A stretch of 64,000 nt of DNA from Sphingomonas glaciei. GTDB lineage: Bacteria > Pseudomonadota > Alphaproteobacteria > Sphingomonadales > Sphingomonadaceae. The stretch's first letter is position 1. Each line of letters opens with the position of its first letter. This document shows positions 28,176 through 37,886 of the stretch, piece by piece. Under the pieces are notes generated by a model that did no database searches, was not told where the DNA came from, and was given only the letters and a program-made list of their open reading frames with translations. The position numbers and the translations under genes are program-made. The stretch covers positions 1,488,001-1,552,000 of the forward strand of contig NZ_CP097253.1 in the NCBI RefSeq assembly GCF_023380025.1, written 5' to 3'.

Positions 28176-29294
28176 TTAAGCCGCCTGCACCATCCGCGCA
28201 TGGTAATTGGCATCGCCGAACAAGGCGTCGAGCACCTTTTCGCGCTTCATGTAGAGGCCGATGTCATGCTCGTCGGTCATGCCGATGCCGCCGTGCATCT
28301 GCACCGCTTCCTGCACCGCCAGCGCCGAGACGCGGCCGGCCTTGGCCTTGGCGACATGGGTCATCACCCCTGCCCGCTCGTCGCCACGGTCGAGCAGTTC
28401 GGCGGCCTTGAACGTCGCGGCGCGGGCGATCTCGATCTCACCGAATAGATGGGCAGCGCGGTGCTGGAGGACCTGGAACTCGCCGATCAGCTTTCCGAAC
28501 TGCTTGCGCTGCTTGAGATAGTCGACCGTCATCGCCGAGGCGCCCGCTGCGACCCCGACCAGCTCGGCCGCTGCGCCGGTACGGCCGGCGCGCATCGCGC
28601 GGCGCAGCGGCTCCCAACCGCCGTCGACCTCGCCGATCACCGCATCGGCATCGATCTGGGTGCCTTCAAAGGTGATCCGTGCTGCCTTGCTGGCGTCGGC
28701 CAGCGCGACATTCTCGACCGTCATGCCGGCCGCGTCGCGAGGCACCGCGAACAGCGTAAGGCCCTTGCTCTCACCTGCCGAGCCGCCGGTACGCGCGGCG
28801 ACAATCAGCAAGTCGGCCGACGCACCGTGGACCACGAACTGCTTGGAGCCCGACAGCGCGAAGCCGTTGCCCGAGCGCTTGGCCTCCAGCGCGATCTGGC
28901 GGGGGCGATGGTGCGGCCCCTCATCGATTGCGAAGGCCGCGATCGTGTCGCCCGACAGGATGCCCGGAAACCAGCGCTTGCCCTGCTCGCTGCCCTTCAG
29001 CGCCTCGACCGCGACGATCGACGTCGTCAGAAACGGGGAAGGCGTGAGGTTACGGCCGACTTCCTCCATCACCAGTGCGGCTTCAGTGGTGCCAAGGCCG
29101 AGACCGCCCTCTTCCTCCGGGATGGCGAGGCCGGTCAGGCCCAGCTCAGCCATCTGCTTCCACAGGCCGTGGCCGAACCCGTCCTTGCAGCCGATGTCGC
29201 GCCAGTGGCGCAGCTGCTTCTTGATGGTGCCCTCTTCGCCCATGAAGGTCCGAGTCATATCGGCGAGCTGGCGTTGGTCGTCGGTAAGGATCAT
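28176..29294 (-). CDS. Acyl-CoA dehydrogenase, subunit lacking the usual catalytic Glu
   Basis: A 372-residue FAD protein of the acyl-CoA dehydrogenase superfamily. It shows LTGLAIPEEEGGLGLGTTEAALVMEEVGR in the N-terminal helical domain, SGSKQFVVHGASADLLIVAAR in the beta domain, and the C-terminal QEAVQMHGGIGMTDEHDIGLYMKREKVLDALFGDANYHARM. Where active enzymes have a Glu-Gly-Thr motif, this reads FGDANYH with no Glu. Adjacent ACAD pairs in actinobacteria and proteobacteria form heteromers with one defective subunit; the partner is probably the gene directly upstream. ATG 29294 is preceded by a weak GAAAG. Confidence 0.85.
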   Translation of the reverse strand: MILTDDQRQLADMTRTFMGEEGTIKKQLRHWRDIGCKDGFGHGLWKQMAELGLTGLAIPEEEGGLGLGTTEAALVMEEVGRNLTPSPFLTTSIVAVEALKGSEQGKRWFPGILSGDTIAAFAIDEGPHHRPRQIALEAKRSGNGFALSGSKQFVVHGASADLLIVAARTGGSAGESKGLTLFAVPRDAAGMTVENVALADASKAARITFEGTQIDADAVIGEVDGGWEPLRRAMRAGRTGAAAELVGVAAGASAMTVDYLKQRKQFGKLIGEFQVLQHRAAHLFGEIEIARAATFKAAELLDRGDERAGVMTHVAKAKAGRVSALAVQEAVQMHGGIGMTDEHDIGLYMKREKVLDALFGDANYHARMVQAA

Positions 29295-29326
29295 TCGGGT
29301 GCTTTCGTTTTGTTCGTGTGCGCCGC

Positions 29327-30484
29327 TCAGGCTCCCGGCAGCCGCAGGATGTGCTTGGCGACGATCCCGAGCTGGACCTCGCTGGTACCGCCCTCGATCG
29401 AATTGGCTTTGGTCCGCAGCCATTCGCGCGCCGCCTTGCCGCCACGCGATCGCTCGCTGTCCCATTCGAGCGCATCCGATCCGCCCGCCGCCATGATCAG
29501 CTCGTGGCGCTTCTTGTTCAATTCGGTCCCGGCATATTTCATCATGCTGGGCATGGCGGGATGCGCCTCGCCGGCCTTCAATTGGTCGATGAAATGCTCG
29601 CTCATCGCGGCAAAGGCGAGTGCGTCGACGTCGAACAAGGCGACGTCGGCAGCCAGCACCGGATCGTCGATCTCGCCCAGGCTCTGCGCCAGGGTCCGGC
29701 TCGAGCCCGATCCGAGGCCCATGCCGCTGATCATCTCGCGCTCGTGGCCGAGGAGGTACTTGGCGACGTCCCAGCCCTTGTTGACCTCGCCGACGACCTG
29801 ATCCTTGGGGACCTTCACATCGTCGAAGAAGGTCTCGCAGAAGGGCGAATAGCCGCTGATCAGCAGGATCGGCTTGGTCGAGACGCCTTCGCTCTCCATG
29901 TCGAACAACAGGAAGCTGATCCCGCCATGCTTGGTCTCGGTCGAGGTGCGGACCAGGCAGAAGATCCAGTCGGCCTGGTCGGCATAGCTGGTCCACACCT
30001 TCTGGCCGTTGACCAGCCAATGGTCGCCCATATCCTCGCACTTGGTCTGCAGACCGGCGAGGTCGGAGCCGGCGCCGGGTTCGGAATAGCCCTGGCACCA
30101 GCGGATCTCGCCGCGTGCGATCTCGGGCAGGAAGCGGCTCTTCTGCTCCTCGGTGCCATATTTGAGCAGCGCCGGCCCGAGCATCGAGATGCCGAAGCTC
30201 GAGAGCGGGCTGCGAGCACCGATTGCGCGCATTTCCTCTTTCAGCACCTTGGTCTCGGCCGCAGAAAGGCCACCACCGCCATAAGCCGCGGGCCAGTCGG
30301 GCACGGTCCAGCCCTTCTCGCCCATCACCCGCATCCAGCGTTCCTGCGCCTCGCTCTGGAACTTGAAATGGCGCCCGCCCCAGCAGGCGTCGTCCTCCGA
30401 ACGCATCGGCGTGCGCATCTCAGCCGGGCAGTTCACTTCCAGCCAGGCGCGGGTGTCGGCGCGGAATTGAGCGAGATCACTCAT
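29327..30484 (-). CDS. Acyl-CoA dehydrogenase, probable catalytic subunit
   Basis: A 385-residue FAD-dependent enzyme oxidising an acyl-CoA to the enoyl-CoA. It contains WPAAYGGGGLSAAETKVLKEEM, WCQGYSEPGAGSDLAGLQTKCEDMGDHWLVNGQKVWTSYADQADWIFCLVRT (FAD and substrate contacts) and the C-terminal ANSIEGGTSEVQLGIVAKHIL with the family Glu-Gly motif. It probably forms a heteromer with the following gene, 32 nt downstream. AGAGGAGA precedes ATG 30484. Substrate unknown; size and motif set resemble FadE-like enzymes for branched or cyclic acyl groups. Confidence 0.88.
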   Translation of the reverse strand: MSDLAQFRADTRAWLEVNCPAEMRTPMRSEDDACWGGRHFKFQSEAQERWMRVMGEKGWTVPDWPAAYGGGGLSAAETKVLKEEMRAIGARSPLSSFGISMLGPALLKYGTEEQKSRFLPEIARGEIRWCQGYSEPGAGSDLAGLQTKCEDMGDHWLVNGQKVWTSYADQADWIFCLVRTSTETKHGGISFLLFDMESEGVSTKPILLISGYSPFCETFFDDVKVPKDQVVGEVNKGWDVAKYLLGHEREMISGMGLGSGSSRTLAQSLGEIDDPVLAADVALFDVDALAFAAMSEHFIDQLKAGEAHPAMPSMMKYAGTELNKKRHELIMAAGGSDALEWDSERSRGGKAAREWLRTKANSIEGGTSEVQLGIVAKHILRLPGA

Positions 30485-30550
30485 GCACTTGTCTCCTCTT
30501 GGTCGCCGTCCTAGCGCATCCGTGAAACAAGAAAAGTGGAGAGCGCCCCA

Positions 30551-31807
30551 GTGGACTTCGACCTGACCGAAAGACAGTCCCACTTCCGCGACCGGGTTCG
30601 CGCCTTCATCGAGCGGCATGTCCGTCCCGCCGTTCCGGGCCTCGCCGCCGAACTCAACAGCGGGGACCGCTGGCATCACCTCGAAGGATTGGAGCCGCTC
30701 AAGGCCAAGGCCCGGGCCGAGGGGCTGTGGAACCTGTTCATGCCGCCAGGCGGCGCCTTGCAGCATGTCGACGAGAGCTTCGCCTTCGAGGGCGAGCAGC
30801 TGACCAACCTCGAATATGCTTTGTGCGCCGAGGAGATGGGCCGGGTCGGTTTCGCCTCGGAGGTGTTCAATTGCTCGGCGCCCGACACCGGCAACATGGA
30901 GGTGTTCCACCGCTACGGCACCCGCGAGCAGAAGGAGCAGTGGCTGGCGCCGCTGATGCGGGGCGAGATCCGCTCGGCCTTCCTGATGACCGAGCCAGGT
31001 GTCGCCAGCTCGGACGCGACCAACATCCAGTGCGAGATCCGCCGCGAGGGCGACGAATACGTCATCAACGGCAAGAAGTGGTGGAGTTCGGGTGCGGGCG
31101 ATCCGCGCTGCAAGGTCGCGATCCTGATGGGCAAGACCAATCCCGAGGCGCGCAAGCATGCCCAGCAGTCGATGATCTTGGTGCCGATGGACGCCGCCGG
31201 GATCACGGTCGAGCGCGCGCTGACAGTTTATGGCTATGACGATGCGCCGCACGGGCACATGGAGATCAGGCTGGAGAACGTGCGAGTGCCGGTCGACAAC
31301 CTGCTGCTGGGCGAAGGTCGCGGGTTCGAGATCGCGCAGGGGCGGCTGGGGCCGGGCCGCATCCACCATTGCATGCGCACCATCGGCGCGGCCGAGGAAG
31401 CGCTGGAGCTGATGGTCGGTCGCATCCAGTCGCGCACCGCGTTCGGCAAGCGGATCAGCGAGCATAGCGTGTGGGAACAGCGCGTCGCCGAGGCGCGGAT
31501 CGAGATCGACTGCACCCGCCTGCTTTGCCTCAAGGCCGCGGACCTGATGGACAAGTCGGGCAACAAGGCGGCCAAGGCCGAAATCGCGATGATCAAGGTC
31601 AAGGCGCCGCGGATGGCGTTGAAGGTGATCGACGACGCGATCCAGGCGTTCGGCGGCGCTGGGGTCAGCCAGGATACCAGTCTGGCGCATAGCTGGGCCG
31701 GCATCCGCACGCTGCGGCTGGCCGACGGTCCGGACGAGGTGCACAACCGCTCCATCGCGCTGATGGAATATGGCAAGCACCCGCCGATCGATCCGCAGGT
31801 GCCTTGA
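30551..31807 (+). CDS. Acyl-CoA dehydrogenase (ACAD10/11-like)
   Basis: A 418-residue enzyme divergent from the ACAD pair. Motifs: [95 protein letters not shown], and the C-terminal [17 protein letters not shown]. The latter is the ACAD11-type signature, in which Asp replaces the Glu of short-chain enzymes. I choose GTG 30551 (VDFDLTERQ) with GGAG about 10 nt upstream; GTG 30536 is an in-frame alternative. It leads a plus-strand run of catabolic genes. Confidence 0.88.
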   Translation: MDFDLTERQSHFRDRVRAFIERHVRPAVPGLAAELNSGDRWHHLEGLEPLKAKARAEGLWNLFMPPGGALQHVDESFAFEGEQLTNLEYALCAEEMGRVGFASEVFNCSAPDTGNMEVFHRYGTREQKEQWLAPLMRGEIRSAFLMTEPGVASSDATNIQCEIRREGDEYVINGKKWWSSGAGDPRCKVAILMGKTNPEARKHAQQSMILVPMDAAGITVERALTVYGYDDAPHGHMEIRLENVRVPVDNLLLGEGRGFEIAQGRLGPGRIHHCMRTIGAAEEALELMVGRIQSRTAFGKRISEHSVWEQRVAEARIEIDCTRLLCLKAADLMDKSGNKAAKAEIAMIKVKAPRMALKVIDDAIQAFGGAGVSQDTSLAHSWAGIRTLRLADGPDEVHNRSIALMEYGKHPPIDPQVP

Positions 31808-31820
31808 CCCGTCAGACCAG

Positions 31821-31884
31821 ACTTCGTTCGTGCTGCGAAGTCGAAGCACGTTAGCGCAAGCGCCCTCGACTTCGCTCAGGGCGA
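31821..31884. repeat. REP-like pair of short hairpins
   Basis: Two imperfect palindromes in an 89-nt gap: GTGCT...AGCAC (31830-31849) and GCCCTCGACTTCGCTCAGGGC (31862-31882). Both have CTTCGAC/GAAGTCGA-type interiors in inverted orientation. Sequences of the second type recur in intergenic regions of many sphingomonad genomes. Only one copy is in this window, so the repeat status is from family knowledge. Confidence 0.5.
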
Positions 31885-31896
31885 ACGGGAGAGTGG

Positions 31897-32676
31897 ATGT
31901 TGACCTCGCTTTTCGACCTTACCGGCAAGACCGCCATCGTCACCGGTTCCTCGCGCGGGATCGGGCAGGCGATCGCCGAGGAAATGGCTGCGCACGGCGC
32001 CAACGTCGTGATCTCGAGCCGCAAGCAGGACGCCTGCGAGGAAGTGGCGGCGGCGATCAATCAGCGCGGCAAGGGTCGCGCGATAGCCATCGCCGCTTCG
32101 ATCTCCGACAAGGAGGCGCTGCGCGAGCTGGTCGAGCGGACGCGGGCCGAGTTGGGGCCGATCGACGTGCTGGTCTGCAACGCCGCCTCCAATCCCTATT
32201 ACGGGCCGATGGGCGGAATCAGCGACGATCAGTTCCGCAAGATCATGGACAACAACGTCCTGTCCAATCACTGGCTGACCAGCTTCGTCGCGCCCGAGAT
32301 GGTGGAGCGCAAGTCGGGCTCGATCATCATCGTGTCGAGCGTCGGCGGGCTGACCAGCTCCACCGTGATCGGCGCCTACAATATCTCCAAGGCAGCCGAC
32401 CTGCAGCTGGTCCGCAACCTGGCCGCGGAGTTCGGGCCGTCGAACGTCCGGGTCAACGCCATCGCTCCGGGGCTGGTGCGGACCGACTTCGCCAAGGCGC
32501 TGTGGGAAAATCCGGAGATCCTGAAGAGCGTGACCAAGGTCGCTGCGCTCAAACGCATCGGCGAGCCGCGCGAGATCGCCGGCGCAGCGCTGTTTCTGGC
32601 CAGCGAGGCAGGCAGCTTCGTTACCGGGCAGACCCTGGTGGTTGATGGCGGCAGCACCTTCGGCGCGGGGTTCTGA
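31897..32676 (+). CDS. Short-chain dehydrogenase/reductase
   Basis: A 259-residue classical SDR: cofactor motif [15 protein letters not shown] near residue 15, [11 protein letters not shown], catalytic Ser in [10 protein letters not shown], Tyr-x3-Lys in [11 protein letters not shown], then [17 protein letters not shown]. An Arg after the second strand (ISSRKQ) favours NADP(H). It probably oxidises or reduces a hydroxyacyl or keto intermediate in the same catabolic cluster. The next SDR starts 4 nt later. Confidence 0.88.
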   Translation: MLTSLFDLTGKTAIVTGSSRGIGQAIAEEMAAHGANVVISSRKQDACEEVAAAINQRGKGRAIAIAASISDKEALRELVERTRAELGPIDVLVCNAASNPYYGPMGGISDDQFRKIMDNNVLSNHWLTSFVAPEMVERKSGSIIIVSSVGGLTSSTVIGAYNISKAADLQLVRNLAAEFGPSNVRVNAIAPGLVRTDFAKALWENPEILKSVTKVAALKRIGEPREIAGAALFLASEAGSFVTGQTLVVDGGSTFGAGF

Positions 32677-32680
32677 GGCG

Positions 32681-33460
32681 ATGAGCGTCGAAAACGAGCA
32701 CCGTCATCACCCGCGGCTTGAAGGCAAGGTCATCATCGTCACCGGGGCCGGCTCCGGCATCGGCAAGGCCAGCACCGAACTGTTCCTCAGGCATGGCGCG
32801 ACAGTAATCGCTGCCGACCTCCACGGCGCGCAGCATGTCGCCGACGCCGGCCGCGAGGAAGATGTCGTGCGGCTGGTTGAGACCGCCAAGCACCAGCATG
32901 GCGCGCTGCACGGCTTCTTCGCCAATGCCGGGGTGTCGGGTGGGCTGGCCTCGATCTTTGAGCAAACGGTCGAGGATTGGGAGCAGATTCTGCGGGTCAA
33001 TCTGATCGGACCGTTCCTGGCGATCAAGCATGCCGCGCCTTTGATCAAGGAGCAGGGCGGCGGATCGATCATCTGCACCGCCAGTGTCGCCGGCCTCCGC
33101 TCGGGCGCGGGCGGACCGGCCTATAGCGCCAGCAAGGCCGGGGTGATCAGCCTGGTCAAGACCGCCGCGCAGCAGCTGGCGGGGTCGAACGTGCGGGTGA
33201 ATGCCATTTGCCCCGGCCTGATCGAGACCGGCATGACCGAATTCGTCTACGAGCGGGCGCGGGCCAAGGGGCAGGAGGACCGGCTTGGCCACCTCAACCC
33301 GCTGCGCCGCGGCGGGGTGCCGGACGAGATCGCCAAGGCGGCGCTGTTCCTGGCGTCGGACGAGAGCAGCTACGTCAACGGCCATGCGCTGGTGGTCGAC
33401 GGCGGGCTGTCGAGCTCGCATCCGTTCAATCGCCAGGATTACGGGCGGACCGCGATCTAG
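32681..33460 (+). CDS. Short-chain dehydrogenase/reductase
   Basis: A 259-residue classical SDR with [56 protein letters not shown] (catalytic Ser, Tyr and Lys) and [18 protein letters not shown]. An Asp at the end of the second strand (IAADLHG) favours NAD+. It is distinct from the upstream SDR, so the pair is unlikely to be a recent duplication. ATG 32681 was chosen over an upstream in-frame ATG because GAGG lies before it and the leader has no conserved sequence. Confidence 0.88.
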   Translation: MSVENEHRHHPRLEGKVIIVTGAGSGIGKASTELFLRHGATVIAADLHGAQHVADAGREEDVVRLVETAKHQHGALHGFFANAGVSGGLASIFEQTVEDWEQILRVNLIGPFLAIKHAAPLIKEQGGGSIICTASVAGLRSGAGGPAYSASKAGVISLVKTAAQQLAGSNVRVNAICPGLIETGMTEFVYERARAKGQEDRLGHLNPLRRGGVPDEIAKAALFLASDESSYVNGHALVVDGGLSSSHPFNRQDYGRTAI

Positions 33461-33528
33461 CCCCTCTTTTCTTTCCCGGGCTCCTGCTTAGGGAGCTTGC
33501 TCACAACATTGTCAGCGAAGGACCCCCC

Positions 33529-35592
33529 ATGACCTCGCCCATCAGTACCAGCCGCCACGGCCACGTCCTTGTCATCTCCTCCAACAACCCGCCGGTGAAC
33601 GCGCTCGGCCATCCTGTCCGCGAAGGCCTGGTGAAGGGCATCGAGGAGGCCGACGGCGACGAGAACATCAAGGCGGTGGTGATCATCGGCGAGGGCGCGA
33701 CCTTCTTCGCGGGCGCCGACATCAGCGAATTCGGGACGCCCAAGGCGTTCGCCCAGCCGATGCTGCCGCAGGTGGTCGACATCATCGAGAATTGCACCAA
33801 GCCCGTGGTCGCCGCGATCCACGGCACGGCACTCGGCGGCGGGCTCGAGGTGGCGCTGGCCTGCCACTATCGTGCGGCGGTGGCGTCGGCCAAGCTGGGT
33901 GTGCCGGAAGTGAAACTCGGCCTGCTGCCGGGTGCCGGCGGAACCCAGCGCCTGCCGCGCGTCGCGGGGGTCGAGAAGGCGCTTCAGATGACCACCAGCG
34001 GCAATCCGATCGGCGCGCAGGAGGCGTTCGAGATCGGGCTGGTCGACCGGATGATCGAAGGCGACCTGCTCCAGCACGCCGTCGCCTATGCGACCGAAGT
34101 CGCCGACATCCGCCCTGCCCCTAAATCGTCCGAGCGCCAGAACAAGATCGAGGAAGCCAGCCCCAGCGTCTTCGACGATTTCGTCGCCGCCAACCCGCGG
34201 GTGTTCAAGGGCTTCGACGCGCCGCGCAAGAACCTCGAAGCGGTCCGCGCCGCGACCCAGCACCCTTATGCCGAAGGCGTTGCCATGGAGCGCCAGCTGT
34301 TCATGGAGCTGATGAGCGGCACCCAGGCCAAGGCGCAGCAATATTTCTTCTTCGCCGAGCGCAAGGCGGCGAAGATCGAGGGAATCGATGAAAACGTGCG
34401 CCCGCGCGAGATCCGCAAGGTCGGCGTGATCGGAGCCGGCACCATGGGTGGCGGCATTTCGATGAACTTCCTGTCCGCTGGGATCCCGGTAACGATTGTG
34501 GAAACCAGCCAGGAAGCGCTCGACCGGGGCACGGGCGTCATGCTCAAGAATTATCAGGCGAGCGCCAAGAAGGGCCGCTTCACCGACGAGCAGGTCGGGC
34601 ACATGATGGGTCTGCTCAACCCGACGCTCGACTTCGATGCGCTGGCCGACTGCGACCTCATCATCGAGGCGGTGTTCGAACAGATGGAGATCAAGAAGGA
34701 CATCTTCGGCCGCTTGGACAAGATCGCCAAGCCGGGCGCGATCCTCGCGTCCAATACCAGCTACCTCAACGTCGACGAGATCGCCGCCGCGACCAGCCGC
34801 CCGCAGGACGTGGTCGGCCTGCACTTCTTCTCGCCCGCCAACGTCATGAAGCTGCTGGAAGTCGTGCGCGGGGCCAAGACCGCCGACGACGTGCTGGTCA
34901 CCGCCATGGCGCTGGCCAAGAAGATCAAGAAGGTCGCGGTGGTGGCGGGCGTTTGCTACGGTTTCATCGGCAACCGCATGTTGATCCCGCGCCAGACCGA
35001 GGCGACCAAGCTGCTGCTGGAAGGCGCCACCCCGGCGCAGATCGACAAGGTCCATGTCGATTTCGGGATGCCGATGGGGCCATTCCAGATGGCCGACCTC
35101 GCCGGGGTCGACATCGGCTGGCACCGCGACGTTAACCGGATCGAGAACATCCGTGATGCGCTCTGCTCGGCCGACCGCTGGGGCCAGAAGAAGGCCGCCG
35201 GCTTCTACGATTATGACGAGAAGCGCCGCCCCTCGCCCAGCCCCAAGGTGCAGGAGATCATCGAGGAGTTTCGCGCCAAGGCCGGCGTCACCGCGCGCGA
35301 GATCAGCGACGAGGAAATCATCCAGCGCACGCTCTACACCATGGTCAACGAGGGGGCGAAAATCCTCGAGGAAGGCATGGCCCAGCGCGCGTCCGACATC
35401 GATGTGGTGTGGGTCTATGGCTATGGCTGGCCGGTCTATCGCGGCGGGCCGATGCATTGGGCCGACGCCGAGGGCGTGCAGAAGATCGTCGATGGGCTGA
35501 AGGCCGCAGCGCCGCACATGGGCGAGGATTTCTCCTTCTCGCAGCTGCTTCTCGACAAGGCGGCCAAGGGTGAGAAGTTCACCGGCCGCTAG
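33529..35592 (+). CDS. fadJ: Bifunctional enoyl-CoA hydratase/3-hydroxyacyl-CoA dehydrogenase
   Basis: A 687-residue beta-oxidation enzyme. Residues 1-190 are a crotonase domain with the two catalytic glutamates in [16 protein letters not shown] and [20 protein letters not shown]. From about residue 300 comes the 3-hydroxyacyl-CoA dehydrogenase domain: [29 protein letters not shown] (NAD site), [32 protein letters not shown] with the catalytic His, then the C-terminal dimerisation domains ([13 protein letters not shown] [12 protein letters not shown]). fadB/fadJ cannot be separated from sequence alone. It ends the catabolic gene run. Confidence 0.92.
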   Translation: MTSPISTSRHGHVLVISSNNPPVNALGHPVREGLVKGIEEADGDENIKAVVIIGEGATFFAGADISEFGTPKAFAQPMLPQVVDIIENCTKPVVAAIHGTALGGGLEVALACHYRAAVASAKLGVPEVKLGLLPGAGGTQRLPRVAGVEKALQMTTSGNPIGAQEAFEIGLVDRMIEGDLLQHAVAYATEVADIRPAPKSSERQNKIEEASPSVFDDFVAANPRVFKGFDAPRKNLEAVRAATQHPYAEGVAMERQLFMELMSGTQAKAQQYFFFAERKAAKIEGIDENVRPREIRKVGVIGAGTMGGGISMNFLSAGIPVTIVETSQEALDRGTGVMLKNYQASAKKGRFTDEQVGHMMGLLNPTLDFDALADCDLIIEAVFEQMEIKKDIFGRLDKIAKPGAILASNTSYLNVDEIAAATSRPQDVVGLHFFSPANVMKLLEVVRGAKTADDVLVTAMALAKKIKKVAVVAGVCYGFIGNRMLIPRQTEATKLLLEGATPAQIDKVHVDFGMPMGPFQMADLAGVDIGWHRDVNRIENIRDALCSADRWGQKKAAGFYDYDEKRRPSPSPKVQEIIEEFRAKAGVTAREISDEEIIQRTLYTMVNEGAKILEEGMAQRASDIDVVWVYGYGWPVYRGGPMHWADAEGVQKIVDGLKAAAPHMGEDFSFSQLLLDKAAKGEKFTGR

Positions 35593-35601
35593 CGTGTAAG
35601 T

Positions 35602-35638
35602 GGAGGCGGCTCGCAGCGGCAGCGTTGCTGGCCCCTCC
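35602..35638 (+). terminator. Probable terminator after the bifunctional beta-oxidation gene
   Basis: GGAGG...CGCAGC pairs imperfectly with GCGTTG...CCTCC and is followed by TCTTT. It begins 10 nt after the stop codon. Confidence 0.5.
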
Positions 35639-35703
35639 TCTTTACAAATCATCACGATCCGAAGAACTTCGCCGGGCCAGGCAGGGCTGGCGGGGATTGC
35701 GGG

Positions 35704-36612
35704 ATGATTGTCGATCAGGCTGTGCGTGAGGCCGAGCTGGCCTTTCTCAATGCACCTTTCACGGGCGAGGGCTGGCAACTCGCCATCCGCAATCTTGCGG
35801 AATCGACCGGAAGCTTTCTGGTGCAGATGTGCGGTGGCAGTCCGGCTCCTGCCCAGGACTTCAATATCTTCAGCCACGATCTTGGCGACCCGTATGGCCA
35901 CCTGATCAATCCCGACCTCTACGGCCCGCAGAACTGGCGTCTAAACTCGGCCCTGCAGGCTCCGGGGAGCATCCAGTATGAGCAGCATTATGCGACCTAC
36001 CGGGGGGCGCGAAAATGCGAATATTATGATGACGCGTCGAGCGATCTCGACCTGCGGTTCGGCTGCCAGTCGCCCTTGTTGTTCGACAATGCGGGGCTGA
36101 TCGGACTGTGCCTCCTCCGCTCCGGTCGCGACGGTCCTTGCACGAGCGAGGTATTGGACGCTTTCTCCAGTGTCGCACGCCAGGCGCAACGGGCGGTGCG
36201 AGTCCAACTGGCGCTCGGCCAGGAGCAGGGCGAGACCATGCTGGAGGGGGTCGCGAGTTCGGGTGAAATGACCCTGCTGCTCGACGGTCAAGGCAGGCTG
36301 GTGGCGATGACGGAGGCCGCTGAAATCCTGTTCGACCACCCGGCCGGACTGCGCCTCGACGGGCTTTCGGTCCGGCTCTCCGACCGCGCGGAGGATCGGT
36401 CCCTCCAGGCGGCGGCGGGGCGCCTGCTCGCCAGCGACGGCGTGTGGGGGCCCGTCCTGCACGAGGCGGTTGCAGGGCGATGCGCGGCTGCACCGCAGGG
36501 ACAATGGCGCTTGTTCCTGACCCGCCTGCCGGAAGGAACCGACCTGCTGCAGGTCGGTCCGCAACTGGCGCTGACGCTACGGCCCGCGGCTGGCACGGCG
36601 AGACTAGCCTGA
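35704..36612 (+). CDS. HTH-less sensory protein related to LuxR-type regulators, copy 1
   Basis: A 302-residue soluble protein without signal or membrane helix. Residues 1-160 form an alpha/beta GAF-like part with conserved aromatic and Cys positions (FLNAPFTGEGWQ, PDLYGPQNW, IQYEQHYATYRGA, FGCQSPLLF, CLLRSGRDGPCTSEV). Residues 195-290 form a PAS-like part (SSGEMTLLLDGQGRLVAMTEAAEILFDHPAGLRLDGLSVRL). In related LuxR-family proteins an HTH follows this point; here the protein ends after LALTLRPAAG with no HTH in any frame downstream. The adjacent gene is a paralogue. Function unknown. Confidence 0.72.
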   Translation: MIVDQAVREAELAFLNAPFTGEGWQLAIRNLAESTGSFLVQMCGGSPAPAQDFNIFSHDLGDPYGHLINPDLYGPQNWRLNSALQAPGSIQYEQHYATYRGARKCEYYDDASSDLDLRFGCQSPLLFDNAGLIGLCLLRSGRDGPCTSEVLDAFSSVARQAQRAVRVQLALGQEQGETMLEGVASSGEMTLLLDGQGRLVAMTEAAEILFDHPAGLRLDGLSVRLSDRAEDRSLQAAAGRLLASDGVWGPVLHEAVAGRCAAAPQGQWRLFLTRLPEGTDLLQVGPQLALTLRPAAGTARLA

Positions 36613-36690
36613 CGAACCTCTCGCCACTGGACAATTGATCCCTTTCGGCAGAAATCTGCGCCGTCGGGCGAGTCCGGCGGGGAAGCCGAG

Positions 36691-37590
36691 ATGTTGGTAG
36701 ATCGGACAGTGCGTGACGCCGAGTTGGCGTTCCTCAATGCGCCTTTCGAGGCTGACGGCTGGCTGACCGCCCTCCGACAGCTGTCGCACGCCACCGGAAG
36801 CGCCATCACCCAACTATGCGGCGGAGGCGCGGGGCCGGGCCTCACCTTCAACTACTTCAGCGAGGACCGCCACGATCCGCACGGGCACCTGGTCAATCCC
36901 CAGCTCTACGGACCGGAGAATTGGCGGATCAACTGCTCCACCGGCGTGGCCCGTTCGATCCAGTACGAACGCCATTATGCCGCCTATCGAAGCGCCAACC
37001 CCTGCGGCTTCTACGACGATGCGGTAAGCGACCTCGACCTGCCCTATGGCTGTCAGTCCCCGCTGATCTTCGAAGCCGACGGAGCGCTGGTCGGCCTGGC
37101 CCTGCTGCGCTCGAGTCGCGACGGCCCCTGCTCGCCCGAAGTAGTCGACTTCTTCGCCCAGGTCGCGCGGCAGGCCCACCGGGCGGTGCGGGTCGAGATC
37201 GCGCTCGGCCAGGCGCGGGGAGAGGACATGCTGGCGGGACTTGCGAGCAGCGGCGAGATGACCTTGCTGCTCGATCGCAATGGCCGGCTGGTGGCAATGA
37301 CCGAATGGGCCGAGGCGATATTCGATGCCCCGTTCGGGCTCCGCCTCGACGGACTCGCCGTGCACCTCGCCGATCCGCGCGAGGACAACAGCTTCAAGGC
37401 CGCGATGATGCGACTGCTGGGCGGCGACGAGCTCGGCGGGCCGGTGGTCCACGAAGGCCGCGCCGGGCGCAGCGAGGAACGGCCGGACGGGCTGTGGCAA
37501 CTGTTCCTGACCCGTCTCCCCAACAGGCACGACCTGCTGGGGGTGGAGGCGCAGCTGGCCCTGACCCTGCGCCCCCTGCTGCCCGCTTAA
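36691..37590 (+). CDS. HTH-less sensory protein related to LuxR-type regulators, copy 2
   Basis: A 299-residue paralogue of the preceding protein, co-linear along its length and identical at well over half of positions by eye, including AELAFLNAPF, LYGPENW, SIQYERHYAAYR, FYDDAVSDLDLPYGCQSPL, SSRDGPCSPEV, VARQAHRAVRV, SSGEMTLLLDRNGRLVAMTEWAE and LFLTRLP. It ends at the same domain boundary (LALTLRPLLPA), again without HTH. Each copy has GGCGGGGA upstream of its ATG. The two are 78 nt apart in one probable operon. They might work as a heterodimer or titrate a full-length regulator elsewhere; this is speculation. Confidence 0.72.
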   Translation: MLVDRTVRDAELAFLNAPFEADGWLTALRQLSHATGSAITQLCGGGAGPGLTFNYFSEDRHDPHGHLVNPQLYGPENWRINCSTGVARSIQYERHYAAYRSANPCGFYDDAVSDLDLPYGCQSPLIFEADGALVGLALLRSSRDGPCSPEVVDFFAQVARQAHRAVRVEIALGQARGEDMLAGLASSGEMTLLLDRNGRLVAMTEWAEAIFDAPFGLRLDGLAVHLADPREDNSFKAAMMRLLGGDELGGPVVHEGRAGRSEERPDGLWQLFLTRLPNRHDLLGVEAQLALTLRPLLPA

Positions 37591-37886
37591 TTGGCCTTGT
37601 AGAGCACTTCGCCGCGACGGCTGCTGAGCAGCATCTTGAAGCTGACGGGGTGGAAATAGGCCTCAACCCGGCGGCCCTGCGGATCGGTCCCGTAGACTTC
37701 GTAGCAGCCGCCATCGACCTTCGACTTGCGCACTTCCCAGCCGTCCTTCTTCAGCTTCGATTCGAGGCTGCCGAGGGTCTTCCAGCTCTTTTGCGGGGCG
37801 TTGCAGGTCATCTTGCCGGTGGCGGCGGCTGGGGTGGCGATCGCGGCCGAAAGGGCGGCGGCGGCAGTGAGAAGCAGGATACGCAT
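37587..37886 (-). CDS. Small exported PepSY-like protein
   Basis: A 99-residue protein with a signal peptide (MRILLLTAAAALSAAIATPAAA) and a mature domain resembling PepSY: WKTLGSLESKLKKDGWEVRKSKVDGGCYEVYGTDPQGRRVEAYFHPVSFKML. PepSY domains are found next to iron reductases and haem membrane proteins. It starts within the stop of the ferric-reductase-like gene (TGATG), so the two are translationally coupled. Confidence 0.8.
   Translation of the reverse strand: MRILLLTAAAALSAAIATPAAATGKMTCNAPQKSWKTLGSLESKLKKDGWEVRKSKVDGGCYEVYGTDPQGRRVEAYFHPVSFKMLLSSRRGEVLYKAN

Noticed and set aside
30485..31849. An upstream extension of the minus-strand acyl-CoA dehydrogenase frame.
   Set aside because: It runs antisense through the divergent acyl-CoA dehydrogenase gene; ATG 30484 has a good AGAGGAGA site.
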